Assembly (NCBI GenBank): GCA_921293015.1
Contig: OV121087.1
Coordinates: 40,658,630 to 40,722,629 of the forward strand
Reading direction: 5' to 3'
DNA: 64,000 bases
DNA from: Phorcus lineatus
Taxonomy: Eukaryota > Mollusca > Gastropoda > Trochida > Trochidae
In this document: one piece after another, positions 25,562 through 39,703 of the stretch
How the letters are laid out: each line of letters opens with the position of its first letter
How positions within the stretch are numbered: position 1 is the first letter of the stretch
Notes under the pieces: generated by a model
Seen by the model: only the letters and a program-made list of their open reading frames with translations
What the model was told of the DNA's origin: nothing
The model's database searches: none
Made by a program: the position numbers and the translations under genes

Positions 25562-26832
25562 TATCAAATACTTTACATTCAATATTTTAAAAAACAAATA
25601 CCATATGAAGGGCGTTTACTGTGTCTTTGATTTTAATATAGTAATATCATCTTGATATAGTGATGAGTATTATGATTCTGGGGTAAATTGATATAAATAG
25701 CTTGTTATTATTGGGTGCGGCTTGTCACAGGTAGGTAATTACATGGGTGGATCTGAAAATCTATGGTAGCTCAATCGGGATTTAAATTACTAATCATCAA
25801 AATGGGAAGAATGTTAAATTTGATGGGAGTCCTTTTACATTATATCAATATCTGATAATTAACGTTCTCATTTGTTCCTAGTTCTCCTGATTTATATGTT
25901 TTCTGGTAATCAATTTTCATACAAATATGCCTGTTAATGAGGCTAGAAAAAAGACTGTTAGTCAATAATAGTTGGTTAATTTTTCATCTGCTTGACTTGA
26001 TTTAACATCATTTATTCTACAACCCCACCTTGCCCAGGATATTTTTGTTCACGTGGACATGATGTGTAAGGTCAAGTTAGATAGTAAATCAAATTCTTGT
26101 GTTATCATTTAGATAATCCCTTCAAAATCAGAGCAGATCAAAGTACATGAACATGTATAAAGGCGATAACCTAATTGTCAGACTCCAAACTTGTTGACAC
26201 TTCAGCAAGGATGATCAAATCAAGATGATAAAGGGAGACAACATCACATAACAGCGCTGTCATCTCCTTAACAAGGCTACTGAAACACTTTTGTCCATGA
26301 TAACATGTACTGGGGTCTTTGAGGCACAAGATGTTTGCATTTACTTTTCAACTGATAGATGGACAAAGATTTATCCAATTATATTACAATATTTCGTTTG
26401 TCTGACATATAACCACTTCAAACGTTGAGATAAGCCAGTCAATGAAGCCATGTACTCATCCCAACCCATTCAGTGATAAGCAACACCCATCGTTGCTGAA
26501 CCATGAAAGCTATGGTTCTTATAAATGACAATGACATAACTTGAAAACATAAAATGCACCTGTATTGACTCAAAACAGTGTCACATGAAGTTTAGAAAAT
26601 TATGCAAAATAATACAAAGGTAAGAATAGGTGTTTTGCGCTTAACTGCAACTTTGCATGTGATGTTGCACATAAAAGTGAACTAATAGGGGTGCTAAATT
26701 CATATCATCAAAACCCTGGAACGACCTATCAAGGTACATCAAAGCTTGTCCCTGCCTTGCATAGGTCGATCATTGTGGAAGATATACTAATGGTGTATTT
26801 TTCTTTAAAACTGACATAATCTATGTACTTAC

Positions 26833-26955
26833 CCAGACTTTATCTATGGCTATTGCTACCACTAGAAACTGCAAGAGTTGCTGCCCCTGCATGAGGCGCC
26901 AGAGGGTGATGAGGCACCAAGTGAACCACGAGTGCAGTGTCTCTGTCTGTATAGT
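26833..26955 (-). CDS. CPES: Ceramide phosphoethanolamine synthase, second coding exon (41 codons)
   Basis: This 123-nt exon is too short to stand out as an ORF. It is bounded by an acceptor with a pyrimidine tract (…TTTCTCTATTTTCAG) and a consensus donor GTAAGT, and is phase 0 at both ends. It therefore fits directly after DPHLT of the first exon. It encodes residues 260-300, starting TIQTETLHSWFTWC and ending IAIDKVW. There are two hydrophobic segments, LHSWFTWCLITLWRLM and LLQFLVVAIAI, as expected for the last membrane spans of a CDP-alcohol phosphotransferase. The Trp-rich start and the DKVW end fit the CPES group as I know it. The intron between the two exons is 22.8 kb. After DKVW at least one more exon with a stop codon is needed. 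Confidence 0.82.
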
Positions 26956-28652
26956 CTGAAAATAGAGAAATTACCCTGAGACATGTGATGAAAAGTAAAT
27001 ATTTAACAAGTTTTCTTTGAAGTTTTAAATTAGTAGCAACTGGTCTTGGAATGTTGCTACAAAAATAACTTCAAAGAAGAGCAAGAATGAAACATGAAAT
27101 AGAAAGATATTTTTGTTTGAACCAGTCTGTCATATGACTTCAAAGAATGTGAGTTTTGGTATTACAAAGTGGCAACATCATGATTACTTGTTTCATGACA
27201 ACATCCAATAAACGCAGAATTTTCACAAAGAGCAATAGTATCCTTGTAATTGAGAAATGAACACATGTACACATTTCATACATGTGACCATGCTTATGTT
27301 TGACCATATTGCAACAGATCTCAGGTTTTAAAGATACAGAGGTTTGAAAAGAGATGATCGTTTGAAAATAGTGGATATTCTTTGTTAAAAAACTGCATAG
27401 ATGATCATGACTAGATGTTATCAGTGTTGGTTATGGGTGCACTCAGCACTATGATATAAATGGGGTTTTGAGTAAAAGCCTAGTTGAATACCTTTGGAAT
27501 AGTGCATGCAACAATGTTCATCAGCCTAAACTTTCTTGTTGTCAAACTAATAAGACTTCTTACTGCCAACTTGAATTTTCTGACACATCAATTTGAGGAG
27601 AATATCATGAAACATTTTTAGTAAGAATTTACTAAGAAACACTCAAGTTTAAAACAGGCAAAGAATTTGTCAAACTTGGTGCTAAGAAAATACATAAGCC
27701 AACTACAGTCTTGGATGTAAGTAAAATATACAGTAATACTCAAGTGATTTTAATAATATGCATGATTCACAATGTAGCTCCCTTATATTGTGAAGCAGAT
27801 GCCTTACAGGAAACAATAAACACAATTCTGTAGATATGTTTTGATTGTGGGTAGGACATGTGGTGATACTAAACAGATTACGTGTTTAGATGTAGAAGCA
27901 ATGAAAATAAACAGTAGCTATATTACAGAAATGATGGGTCTATGAAAATAAGTATAGTCTTCATGATAATAAGTATAGACGTAAACAAGAACCCTGCTAT
28001 TTTAGCTATCTGATTCTGAGATAGAACAAACAAAACCACAAAAGTAAAGAAAGAAATTGAGCAAGGCAAATCTGGGAAAACATGATCCGTGAAAAGAATT
28101 TTTTATTGGAATGTTTTTTTATATATCTACATGCTACATCTATATACAAGATTTGTTGATCATTTAATGATAACTGAGTAAGCATACTTTGCTTAAGGAA
28201 AAACACTGACATCATGATTTGCCTTTCTGAAATGCCTTTAAAAACATCAAGCCACTAGACTTCCTAATTCAGACAAATAAAGCTTTGGATAACTTTCGCA
28301 AAATCATTTTTCATTGAAATTTCCTCATTCAATTATTTCCATGAGGTTGAAAAATTAAATATGGTTACGATAAGACTATAATGTGTTAGGCCGCACACTA
28401 TCTCCCTGCAACATGTTTCCCTTTAATATCAGAGTTGATTATCATTAAAAGGGGATATTTACATTGCTGTTATGAATACTATCACATATGACGTCAAGCC
28501 AGATATTAATACACCAACTTGTTATACTGTGAGGAACAATGTTGATACAGCTTTCAAAGTGTTGTGCTTCCTTTGAACAAGGGTACACATGGTACAATGT
28601 AGGTCAGAGGTTTAATATAAAGGCAGCTTAACAAGCTAAGTGTTTAAATTAA

Positions 28653-29122
28653 AGAGCCACTCCATGATTTTCATAACATATTATTTACCTTTGATACCAA
28701 CCTAAATGTCATATGTGTAGCTATAAAATCAAAACATCTTAACTCTTCATGTCCAAAATACTTATATATGACAAATACCGGCTTTCTATGAAAATCTAAA
28801 AACAGCCTTATAAATGCACAGAGGTGTAGATATCACGTCCAATATATATGGACGCTAGTTATATAACCTAACAAATGCTATCAACTCCTAACTGCCTTCC
28901 TGGCTGTTTTAGATAAGTCTCCAAAATTACGTTTGACTATTTGACGCGCGCCACTGTCCGGTTTTCGATCATAATTGCCACGTTTCTACCTTCATATTGT
29001 CACTGAAAAAAACCAATAAGCTTTAAAATGTGTCTTTTTGGTAACAGTCGATACTTCCCGATCAAATGACACCATTGATTAAGTTTGGCATATTTGACTC
29101 CAACAACTCACGGAGTGGCTCT
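28653..29122. mobile_element. TTAA-type MITE family 2, copy 1 (470 bp)
   Basis: Flanking TTAA occurs at 28649-28652 and 29123-29126. The ends AGAGCCACTCC and GGAGTGGCTCT are perfect inverse repeats. It is nearly identical along its whole length to 47606-48074, including the GC-rich GACGCGCGCCACTGTCCGG block. It lies in CPES intron 1. Confidence 0.88.
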
Positions 29123-29844
29123 TTAAAAGGGTGATAGCAACAACTACCTCATAGAAGATCAAGACATATTGGCACACATAAATTAGAACACAGTTCTAAA
29201 GACTTAAATTCATCCTTGACCTAGAGTTGCCTGTTACATGGGGTTTCAATTAGCCCAGTTAAGTGGGTATTAGTACTAAAAGCACCCTTTGTCTTTGTTT
29301 GTTACAATTCATTGTAAGTGGACCTTTGTGAATGCAGTGTACTTTGGCATTGAAATCTGATGAACAATGATGAGATCCCTAAGATACAGAACTGGTAAAA
29401 GAATGTATATATGTGAAAATAAGGAAGTTTTGAAAAGCCTTAAAACTGAAAAATATACAAGGCAGAGATATTGATCATCAAAAGTTAAAAATCTTAGAAA
29501 GGGGAAAAAAAGCTACATGGTAGGTATTCGAGACAATAGCAAAAATTAATCTTCATTGAAAGTAAAATGTCGGAGAAAGAAAATAAAATACCTACACTAC
29601 AATTATTTTAGATGTCTTAAAAAAACGTTTCACATTATTAAAGTAATAGCATACATAACAAAAGGAAGCTATTAAAAAAATGGGAATTGATCTTCATAGT
29701 TTGGCATTTAACATACATTTTAAAATAACCAATTATACATTCAACTTTTTACTAAATTAATATTTCAGATACATAAGATATATCTTAGGAATTTTATCTT
29801 AACATATATGCTTATAGTGATGCATCTTCAATAATTATGTGTTT

Positions 29845-29874
29845 ATGTTCCAATAGGATTCTCTATTGGAACAT
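29845..29874. repeat. Short perfect hairpin (12-bp arms)
   Basis: ATGTTCCAATAG and CTATTGGAACAT are separated by six bases, 60 bp before the foldback element. It is too short to classify. Confidence 0.7.
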
Positions 29875-29934
29875 TTACTCCGGGCTATCAAGGATGACAG
29901 TGGTGTTGACATAGCATATAATGTTCACTAGATG

Positions 29935-30210
29935 CACAGGCGCCAGACTCTGAATTTACAATATCATATAAGTATAGGTACATGTAGCTATATAACATAA
30001 ACAAGGTCTGACAGAGTCGTGTCTGCAATACGACCGGAAATGCGAACTGAGATCTGTCTACGAAGTTTACAGAGGGTAACCGAGCCAGGAAACCATTTCC
30101 GGTCCTATTTGAGACACGACTCTGTCACTAGTGTCAGACCTTGTTTATGTTATATATCTACATGTACACATACTAACATGATATTGTAAATTCAGTGTCT
30201 AGCGCCTGTG
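29935..30210. mobile_element. Foldback element (276 bp), perfect 8-bp duplication
   Basis: Two arms of about 115 bp are inverse copies of each other. They carry AACAAGGTCTGACA, AGAGTCGTGTCT and GACCGGAAATG, and leave only a short unpaired centre. The ends are CACAGGCGC and GCGCCTGTG. ACTAGATG flanks it exactly at 29927-29934 and 30211-30218. RNA from it would be one long hairpin. Confidence 0.85.
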
Positions 30211-33200
30211 ACTAGATGCTGTGATATGATATCTTGTATGGGAATTGAATGACTAAATAGAACAATCTTGTTCTGTGGTTGAGATTACCTATCCCGAGTA
30301 GAAAATAAACAAAGGACTGAAAAAATATCACTTAGTGCTCGAATGTTCCCTATGGTTTTAAAATCTTTTGATTCCTCTCTAATCTTATATACAGTTACAT
30401 CTAATTAACACGTCCGCCTTAACGACGACTTCAAATGATAAATATTAAGCACTAACAGAGGTCATAAGTTTAATTAGGACATCAAGTCGTGCGTGTAATA
30501 CGATCCGAGGAAATCGTATATTCCCGATAAGACTAAATCGATGGTGTCTAAATAATTAAGGAAACAGACCAAGGATCGTATGTGATTCTGTATCTTAGAG
30601 GAAGACTCATAGGTACTGAAGAATGGCAGTTAAAAATGCACGAGAATTGATTTTTGAGAGAATGTTGACATCCACAGAAAGATTTAAAGTTTATCGTATC
30701 CACATTCCACACCGAAAAAGCGACGTGGATACATGCTCATCTAACCTCGGGCAAGACGACACCAAAAATCTGAACAAGGGCAATAACTCTGGAATAAAAT
30801 AATTCTTATTTTCGAATTATAGAAACAGCTGTCCTCTGTAACTCGGAAGAACAAACAGACATTGATCAAACCTATAAATTCCCGTTTCAACTTTGGAGCG
30901 AGGAATAAAAATCTAGTTGAAATGTGTAAAGTTTATAAATACCATATAGAACGACAGGTGTTGGAATGTTATGTTACGTTAATGCCATATCATAGCGTGT
31001 ATTGTAAATACGTTCCATCAACTGCTCTGTGTATTACAATAAAGTTCTTTCCAAAATCTTTGTAAATATGTAACGAAATATTTTCTTCCGATACCCAGGT
31101 GTCTGAATGAAGTAGGTTAGGTAAGTGCGTAATGACCTATATTCCAGTTCACCGTCGAATCTCTTGCCTTATTGTAAGATCCATATATGTTTCATATAGT
31201 AGGTGTCGAAAGAACGGAAACATATTGATAGATACATTATCTTCATGCATTACGTAGAATGTTTTATATATTTGTGTTGACATATGTTGTTAACATTAAC
31301 ATCAGCGTATTAAAACCAAAATAAAGTTTGCAATAAACGCCATGTCAAATGTTTTGCTTTTTATCATCAACATCAGAAAATATGTTTTGTTAAAACGTAA
31401 ATGCATTTATTCAATTTGTAACTATTTATCAACGTATGCTATGTAAATACGGTATAATGTCAAACCTAGCGGCTGACTTCTGTCTGCTGGTTTCAGGGTT
31501 TTGGCACCGGCTGATTATCGCCTGTCCATTGTTGTTTTGATTTTGGCAGCTGTTGACTGTCTGATGGCGCTATGCCTATAAATACTGCTACAGGATGCAA
31601 AGTCTTCCGTTTCTATCATTGATGTCTTACATTCTGTCAACGTATGTTTTGTTAATACTTTATGTTGTTAATGATCTATAGATTACCCTCAACCTAACAT
31701 TTCTGATATAAATAAGTAAAATTATATGTTGTTCTGTGCGATCATAACGTCTTGCATTGTCTTAAAGTCTTGTTCATGGATAAGTATCAACACGTGTTGA
31801 GTTTTTCCTCAAAAAAGTATTTTATTGTAAGTACGTGATTGCATAGTTCAAATAGGTCTGATCGAAATATCCTTTCTTAAAGAAATAACCAATGTCTTTT
31901 CAAGAAAATGATCAAGATATAGACTTAATAAATTTTGTATTAGTTCTGATATCTGACCAACGTATAATTTGTTAATGCGTTATGTCTGGTATTTTAAATG
32001 TATAGTTTGCAAATACTAGGTTTAAAACCCTATTATCACAGGGGGGACACAATACAGAAGTGAATATTTAACAGTTGTTTAGACAGCATCCATACATCAT
32101 TTGTTCAAAAATATGAGCGACATATTGCCTTCGAAAAAAATCACTGTTGATCGATGACGACCTTGAAGTTTAAAAAATACAACATTAAACTAAATAAAGA
32201 TCGTTAGTCTCAAGATAATACTTAGTGTTAAAATTGAATTCTATGACATTAATGAACCACTACGGAAATTCATGAACACAGTTCTTGTGAACTTAAAAAA
32301 ATCGAATCTTTCACCTTTTGCAGAAATATATAACATTACTCTTTGTTGTAGTAATTGCTTGACGCAAGTTAACTGAAAAAAATCTAATGCTATAAATGTA
32401 CAAATTCAGTGTTTTTTCGTTTTAATGTTTGGAATAGATTTGTTGTTTGGTTAGCGTTGTTAGATAATAAGGCATTAGTTGCCATGGATACTAATGTCAT
32501 ATCCTGATAATGAAAATGTTTGGTAATATTTGAAGTACGCATTACGGTAGGTATGGCACAAGAAGTAAATGGTAACTACCCTTTACAAAGGATAGTAAAT
32601 GTTTAAGATTTGCAAAAATGTTATATTTAATATAAAATCGATCTCATAAGAAACCTATGGGTTCTTATGGTGTGACGTAAGAGAGCAAAATACACAATTT
32701 CGATATGTAGGTCTATTGATACGGCAGTGATTTAGTTTTTACATTTAGAACATACGTTTTTGATATTTATTTTATTTAAATATTTCATTTTTATTCGTTC
32801 TCATTTTAGAATTTTATTCTATTCTTATTTTATTCACAGATTCATTATTTTGAATAAGACAAATTCCTGACATATGTATAAACTGGACAAAACAAGTTTT
32901 GGTTATTTAATTTTTTTTATGATTGACATTTTATCAATGTGGCAATTTATCAATTTATCCTTTTTAAAAAATTCTGGCTATGGAGTAGACGTTGTTCGTT
33001 CATAAAGGGTAGTTTTTATAAACAATTTACCTACAATGTACGTTTGTACTCACCTTTGTGTTTAAGTTATCGTTTGTACGTGTTCGTAGTTCATTAGAAT
33101 AAAAACTGGTATTTGAAAATATGGAAATCTAGTTTAACTTGCTATTGATGGTTCTATCTTACTTTCACTGATTATCTATACTGGACTAAAATAATTAGGG

Positions 33201-34772
33201 GTATTTTAAAATTCTGAGATTATTATTAAACACATATTTAAACATTGAGCACCAAATGAAATATGAAATATTCATTTAGAATTTTGTTCAGTATATATTT
33301 ATTCATAACGAATTATTGATTTGATAAGATCCTCCTAGTTGATGAAGATGATCGTGGATTCATTTCGTTCCTCCAATAGCTAAATAAATTAAAGTTCTCT
33401 GACACAAGTTACGTTTAATCATTAACCAAGAAAGAATTTGACAGTATGTTTAAATGAACGGCAACTTATAGTGCTAGAGGAAGGTGCACCATATAAACAC
33501 AGAATAAATATGCTTGATCTCAGAGGATTAATTGAAACAGTAAAAACAAAGTTTGACAAAAGGTTGGCATATTTATGCTATTTTCATTTCTCATGGGTAT
33601 ACTTCTAGCGAACAAATGGCAACTTTCTTTTTACAATAACAGGTTCCACGAGAATAAACGAGAACTGCCTTTTCACATGAGATTGCTTCCGAATTCTTTA
33701 TTTCAAAAGCTGTGGGCCTCTCGTGCCGGCGAATCAGTTGCTTCAAACAAATTTCAAGATCCTCTTCTACCACATCCGTTTATTCAGCTTAATTAATTGG
33801 AACAGTCCCTTCGTTTCCCCTGGAACCAAATCTAAATAATTCAGAGGAGCGTTATTTCATTTGAAACTCCTCCTGGAGACGGAATCTGAAGGCTTAAAAC
33901 ATCTCACAACAACTTTTCTTAGCAGAGGTATTTGAATTAACGCATTGTAGAGGATAATTCGGTGAGGGAGCAAGAAAAGATTCGATTTTAGATCTTGCAC
34001 AAAGGAAATAGCCCTTGCTTGAGATGTTACGTCTTTGAACTTCGGTTCTTTGAGGAAGGGTGTTTATGTTGGGAAGGCTTTTTTCTCTATGCACTGTTTG
34101 AATCAAACGAGTATACTGTAATAATAACGTGGTTCTAGTTAGTATAGTTAAATGGTTAGAAGTGATCAAACATTAACCTAAAACGATCATGAAACATACA
34201 CTACTGCGTGATTCCCTAACACGAAATTGATGATATGAATTCAAAGGATTCTCTTTGGACACTCTGAGAGGCTTTTGATTTCATAATGATTTCAAAGTTT
34301 ATAAGTTAAATATTCGCACAGGCACAATCATAACTGCATTAATAATGCGGCAATTTACAAAGCTTTTCTCATAACATTCTGGAGAGAAGAATAGATACAG
34401 TATCAATACGACCAAACATCTTGTAAACAAGATCACCATTGATACTGTTCAGAATTTCAAAGTAGTTCTGCACCTAAACCCCTTGCTTTGAGAACAGTTC
34501 TCTACGGAAAACGACATTGCCGACCACTAAGCTAGAACTCTAAATGCCAGTATTTTATATAAACATAACATTAGGTTCATCAATCATATTTTTCTCACCA
34601 GAAAGTTGATAGTTTGACGTGTGGAATCATTATTGATGACGTGTTAATATAAATCAATGGACAAATCTGTAATAATAGCCTGAAGAATGCTATTCCAATG
34701 AGCTTTGTCTTTCCGTTGTGTCATGGCACTTAGTCCAAATGACGCCAAAAGCTTAATACCTCGTCTGTTATC

Positions 34773-35045
34773 AATAAGCGCCTTACACTCTACTCTTTTA
34801 GAAGATATACCATCGAATACTAGTAATGCGCCACAATTTAAGGAAACCAAAATGTAGAAATGTAATAAGCGCCTTACGCATTAGTCTTTTCGAAGATATA
34901 CTATTGAATACAAGTAGTGCGCCACATTTTAAGGAAACCAGAATGTATAAATGCAATAAGCGGCTTACACGATAGTCTTTTCGAAAATATACCATCGAAT
35001 ACAAGTTATCCGCTACATTTAAAGGAAACCAATATTTAGAAATGC
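34773..35045. repeat. Tandem repeat, three 91-bp units
   Basis: Units start at 34773, 34864 and 34955 with AATAAGCGCCTTAC or a close variant. Each contains CTTTTCGAAGATATACCAT-type and AAGGAAACCA blocks. Short overlapping ORFs on the minus strand (34644-35004) follow from the repeat and show internally repeated peptides. I see no sign that they are genes. Confidence 0.8.
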
Positions 35046-37100
35046 TATTTTGATCACAAAAGCATTGTGAAAGTTTGTGAAAATTTCTTTATTTCAAGAA
35101 CCCCTTTCGTCAAACCACGGACAGTATATAATAATATCATATTTACCTTCACATAACGTCGTGAAAAGCAATTCTGGATTTGGTTTCAACAATTGAAAGG
35201 TGAATGACTCTCATGTTCCTTTTTCATATTTGATCAAATATTTTTGAGAATTTATATTCTAGAGACTGAGTTTCAGTCTAAAATACCTTATATAATGTTC
35301 TGCCTCCTTTCTTTAAAGAGTTCAGCTAAGGTTAAATTTATTTTTCAACATTTTTTTGTAATGTCATTTCATATAAAATTTTGTGCCAACGGTTAATCAT
35401 TGTGTGGAAACGTAAAAAATGTCAGATACACTGTATGTCAGTCATTTCCTTCCTCTCCAATACCCTCGAGTAAATGGCTACAATTACGCTCGCGTGTCCC
35501 TCCACTATTCACCAGAACACTACGTATTGTCCAGTGTATATTGTTTCAAAGTCATGTGCCTGTCTAGTTTCACCTTTCTCTGAGCTACTTGAGATTGCAC
35601 CAAGTAAAAGTACATGCACTAAGTGGTTTCAAAAGGTATTGTTCTCTATTAAGGACATGGATAACGACGACTAATGACCGACCGCACTGTCCTTCGATTA
35701 AGATACTTGCCTCGATGTCTCGTCTGAAAAGGAAAAAGAATCTGTATCGAAAGGTCGTGCTCTTGGAATTAAAAAAAAACTACTTGTCCTTTTCTGACTT
35801 CCCATTCCGATCTAATGTATTCTAAATTGAGATAACGTGATTTAATGAGTGAAGTGCCGGACTATACTTCATTGACATGGTTCCCACGTCAAATGGTGTC
35901 TATCCATATGCAACTTGGCTATTCCACTTCAAGCAATGTCTATCATATTAATTGTCTATCCGGGTTGTGTTCTTGGTGAATGTAGATGTATGTGTACTGT
36001 ATCAAGTCTTTTGTTTATTTCTCCTTCGAAGACCTTTGTCACATTTACATTGTAATGACATTGACTGGAATTGACCAATTTCCGGGGCATACATGTCAAG
36101 TCACGACACTCAGGAAACACTACTTCACATACCGCTCTTAGTCTATCCTACAGACTGTACTTGAAAATAGCTCAACCTTCATTTCTCCCTGGCTCGATGC
36201 GTTTACTCAATATGAATGCGACTCACTTTGGGAATGTTATGTCTGTGTCCAATATAATCATTTGTTTAAAAAAACATTTTAAAACTTCTATTTTTTTCTA
36301 AGACTGGCTTGTCGTCATTTTTCAAAGATTGGCCGAATTGACAAAAAATGTTCAATCTGTCTGGGCATAGACCTAATTTAATCCACATTTCTTTTAAAAA
36401 CGCCAATTCCAACATCGAAAATCTTTAAAGATTTTGCGCCGCGGCACAGATGTGACAAGTCTTGGTCGATGGGAATTCTAGACTGTATACAAGGCGTTTA
36501 AGTAAACAGTAACGGAACAGGACGTTCCTGTTATATACAACCTGTGGTTTAATGAATGTATAATTGACAGACAGACCTGATAAGTCTCTTGATTGGACAT
36601 ACAGAGTGACCGGATAGACACGATCAACAAGAGGCCTTCAAGGTTGTTGAAACATTCTGCGATTCACTGTCTATTATGTGTTTGAACATTATCGAACGAT
36701 ACCCCATGTACCCAAGGTGATCGAAGTTTATGTAAAGAGTATATTCTTTTCCAGTTTACGATGAATAAGTTGAATAATCATTTGCACGATTTTTGGTTTA
36801 AATTAACAGTTTGTTGTTGACTTGTACACCTATATTATGAGATAAAATAACCAATAACATGGTAACAGGAATATTTACACTATCATTGCATTAAATTCGA
36901 TCTAGCGCTGCCCTGGTAGCTTACGGCTATCAGTTATCTAATATCAATACCTGACTAGCGAGTACGGTAACTGAAATATTTACACGATTCATGCATCAAG
37001 CTCTGCGCTACAGATTGTGATGCCCAACAGTTCTAGGGTCATGGGGTCATGAACTCTATCTTTATTTTTTTTATTCAACTGATAATATCCGATGGCTAAA

Positions 37101-37245
37101 GTGAGGTGAGGTGATTTGGGGTTTAACGCCGCTTTCAAAAGTTTTTCATTTATATCGCTAGTTTCACTGCAGGGAAGCTCTCAACACTATTGTGGCTATG
37201 CTTTGCGGTGACACCCTTGGAGCATCGGCTGGAAGTAGCCACCTA
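37101..37245 (-). mobile_element. SINE copy 4, 3' fragment
   Basis: This is the tail and part of the body of the same SINE family (GTGAGGTGATTTGGGG start, GTTTAACGCCGCTTTC, then the CATCGGCTGGAA block). The tRNA head and half of the body are absent, and I see no target-site duplication, so the right border is approximate. It lies in CPES intron 1. Confidence 0.7.
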
Positions 37246-39654
37246 TTGGAGAGAAGTATGTGCACGATATTTCAGCTCTTTCCAATCTTGATGTAACAGT
37301 CTCCACTACTTAACGACATTATCTCATTAAGCTACCTCCACTGAATGTTTGACATTCTTCTCTGACAGTGACTAACTTTCGTGTCTCTGCGAGTTTAGAT
37401 TTACTGCAAGCAATAGTGCAATGACAACCCCATAAATACACTTCAGATAAACCAGAGTTTCCATTGTAAGAGATATAGAAATGAAACACACGAGAGGTGT
37501 AATAGATATTTCGTTAAAAGAATTCTTAGCAAACACAATACTTAAAGTTCAGTCATTAGAATGTCCATGGTATATAAATAACTATGTTTGTTTGTTCCCT
37601 GGCTACCGGTAAGACTTCAATAAATAATGCTGTGACACAATGTAGTTTAAGAGTTACCACATAACAAGCAAGTCAGGACAACTACATTAAAGCAACTTAT
37701 AAAAGCATTTATTCCTTCAAGAACATTCAATTTTTCTCCTGGTTCAAGCAACGTAACAGCAGAATGTTCAGAAGCTAAAGAAACAATAGTAGATCTGCTA
37801 AGCGGCAAGCCATCTGAACCCGGAGGTAAATTCGATTCCAAAGCGTCAAGTTCTATAGGCGTCGTTTACCTCAACGGGATATGCAGAAATCCCCATGTCC
37901 TTATATACCGTGCATAGAAACGTTTCATATGTACAGGAGCTTTCAATTCAAAGCCCACTCAAATTTTCGTTGATGCTTATAACCTATATTTCTAAGCCTT
38001 TGGCTGCCCATTAAGATATATGTGAATATATAAAGAGACTGCATAAACTGGACATTAACACTCAAAAGGACATTTATTATCGAAATTGAATGTCAAAAAG
38101 AAATTTAAGTAAACGATCAAGCACCTCTTATTTCAAATTTCTCGATCGATAATCGATCGAAGAGCAAACATTTATTAAATTAAAATCTTCTCATGTTTCG
38201 GTGTAATAACACGGAACATTAGCTTCCTTGTTTGTTATTCAATAATGCAAATTATGACGTCACTTCCATTTAACATTCAGCCATTTTAAAATGACACGAA
38301 GGCAGCGGTGGCGTCGTCAGTCTAATAGTCTGGTACTGTTCTAAATCTTTTAAATAGGAATTTATACGTAGTGAAACATTTTGGTGTCTTTGTAAGCACA
38401 AAAATCACCTTTCAACAGACTACAATTGTGCAATTGAAACTTCCAGGAGTCGAACACATAGTCTAGATATTCGATTCATCATTTATCGTGCTGTCAAATG
38501 GACAATGGGCTTCTTTCCTTGGTATTTATGACGGTGGGATTCAATAGGGTATACGACAAAGCATATTCTATTGTATTGTAGGTTTTTTTCAATGAGCATT
38601 AACAGAACACAAGACAAACCATGAGTGTGCATCTATATACATTTACTAAAGTCCATAATCATCTCGCGTGGCTGTCGCCAACTTTCATGCCCGGTGTTCG
38701 AATACGCAATATTCTATCATCGATTGTGGCTATACAAATAGAAAGCATTATTCATGACATGCTGTTTTAATGTAGATATTTGATGAATTATTAATGGGCA
38801 GTGTGTACCTGCGGCAACAGGTGAATGGTAAAACGTCAATAACGAGTTATTCCCTTTAAAAATTAAGCTGAGTCGACTTTTAATAACACTTGTACTAGGT
38901 CACGGCATGGTATAAAGTTCATTAATTGAATCTAAGGATCATTTGAGGTTATTAGGGTAACGGGGTTATATTTATTTTATGTGTTTTATTTTACAAACTA
39001 TAACCAACAACCAATAAAAACCATTTTTATCGTTTATCTCCTCTAATAGGCAGAAAGGTTTACTGATAAATGACAGAAAAACAAAGTTGATTATCATGTC
39101 AGCAGATTAAAGTTTGAGAACTACAACTCACAAAGTATGTCTATTAAGAGCTAAAGTAAAAGTCGATAGCTTTTCACGGAAATCCGTCACTGATTCTAAA
39201 CTTAGACTTGCACGTAAGTCTTTATATATGTGAAAAATCGTTATTTTATCAAATATTGTTAAAGTGCCTTTGGTGAATGGGAATGACAAAACTCACACTA
39301 GACTTGCTTGTCGGCCTCAGGTTATGAGACTAGTTTACCTGTCGACATCGTGTCCAAAAAGGTTATTATTTTCTAAATTTAGCCGCAATCAAAATATATT
39401 TCAATGAAGCTAATGGCCATGGATGGCATTTCATGTGCTTGGATTACACAAGAATGTAGGAATATTGATGCGTTTGTTAGTGAACTTAAACACAGATATT
39501 GAAATTCAGCATTGACAATACAGGTTAACATCGTCATTTTTTCTTCATTCCTATGAAACCCGAGTTAAACATTTCACAAATTAATCACAATAAAGATTTT
39601 ATACGTATTTTATGCAATTTCGATGACTAAGTCATAAGTTTAACATTCAACAAG

Positions 39655-39656
<2 letters not shown>

Positions 39657-39700
<44 letters not shown>
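39657..39700. repeat. (AT)n microsatellite
   Basis: This is an uninterrupted run of 22 AT units. Confidence 0.95.

Positions 39701-39703
<3 letters not shown>

Larger units (their letters stand above)
1..26832. other. Repeat-rich non-coding region 3' of CPES exon 2
   Basis: This region lies downstream of CPES exon 2 on the gene's strand. It is presumably the last intron(s), the 3' UTR and the flank beyond. No additional gene could be supported. The stretches 1-2503, 2755-5445, 7560-9128, 10340-11708, 11797-13758, 14704-16120, 17456-19715, 19977-23641 and 24003-25208 contain only short chance ORFs, apart from the small items named separately. A weakly related pair of segments (about 3976-4060 and 18476-18590) shares roughly 27 of 35 bases in its best stretch and may be an old repeat. 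Confidence 0.6.

Noticed and set aside
33894..34169. 91-codon minus-strand ORF
   Set aside because: No recognisable family, and the surrounding sequence gives no gene structure.
34644..35004. Two 68-codon minus-strand ORFs with repeated peptides
   Set aside because: The peptide repeats simply reflect the 91-bp tandem DNA repeat.
38142..38160. 19-bp palindrome of GATCGAT type
   Set aside because: Too short to infer a function; such palindromes are expected in 64 kb.
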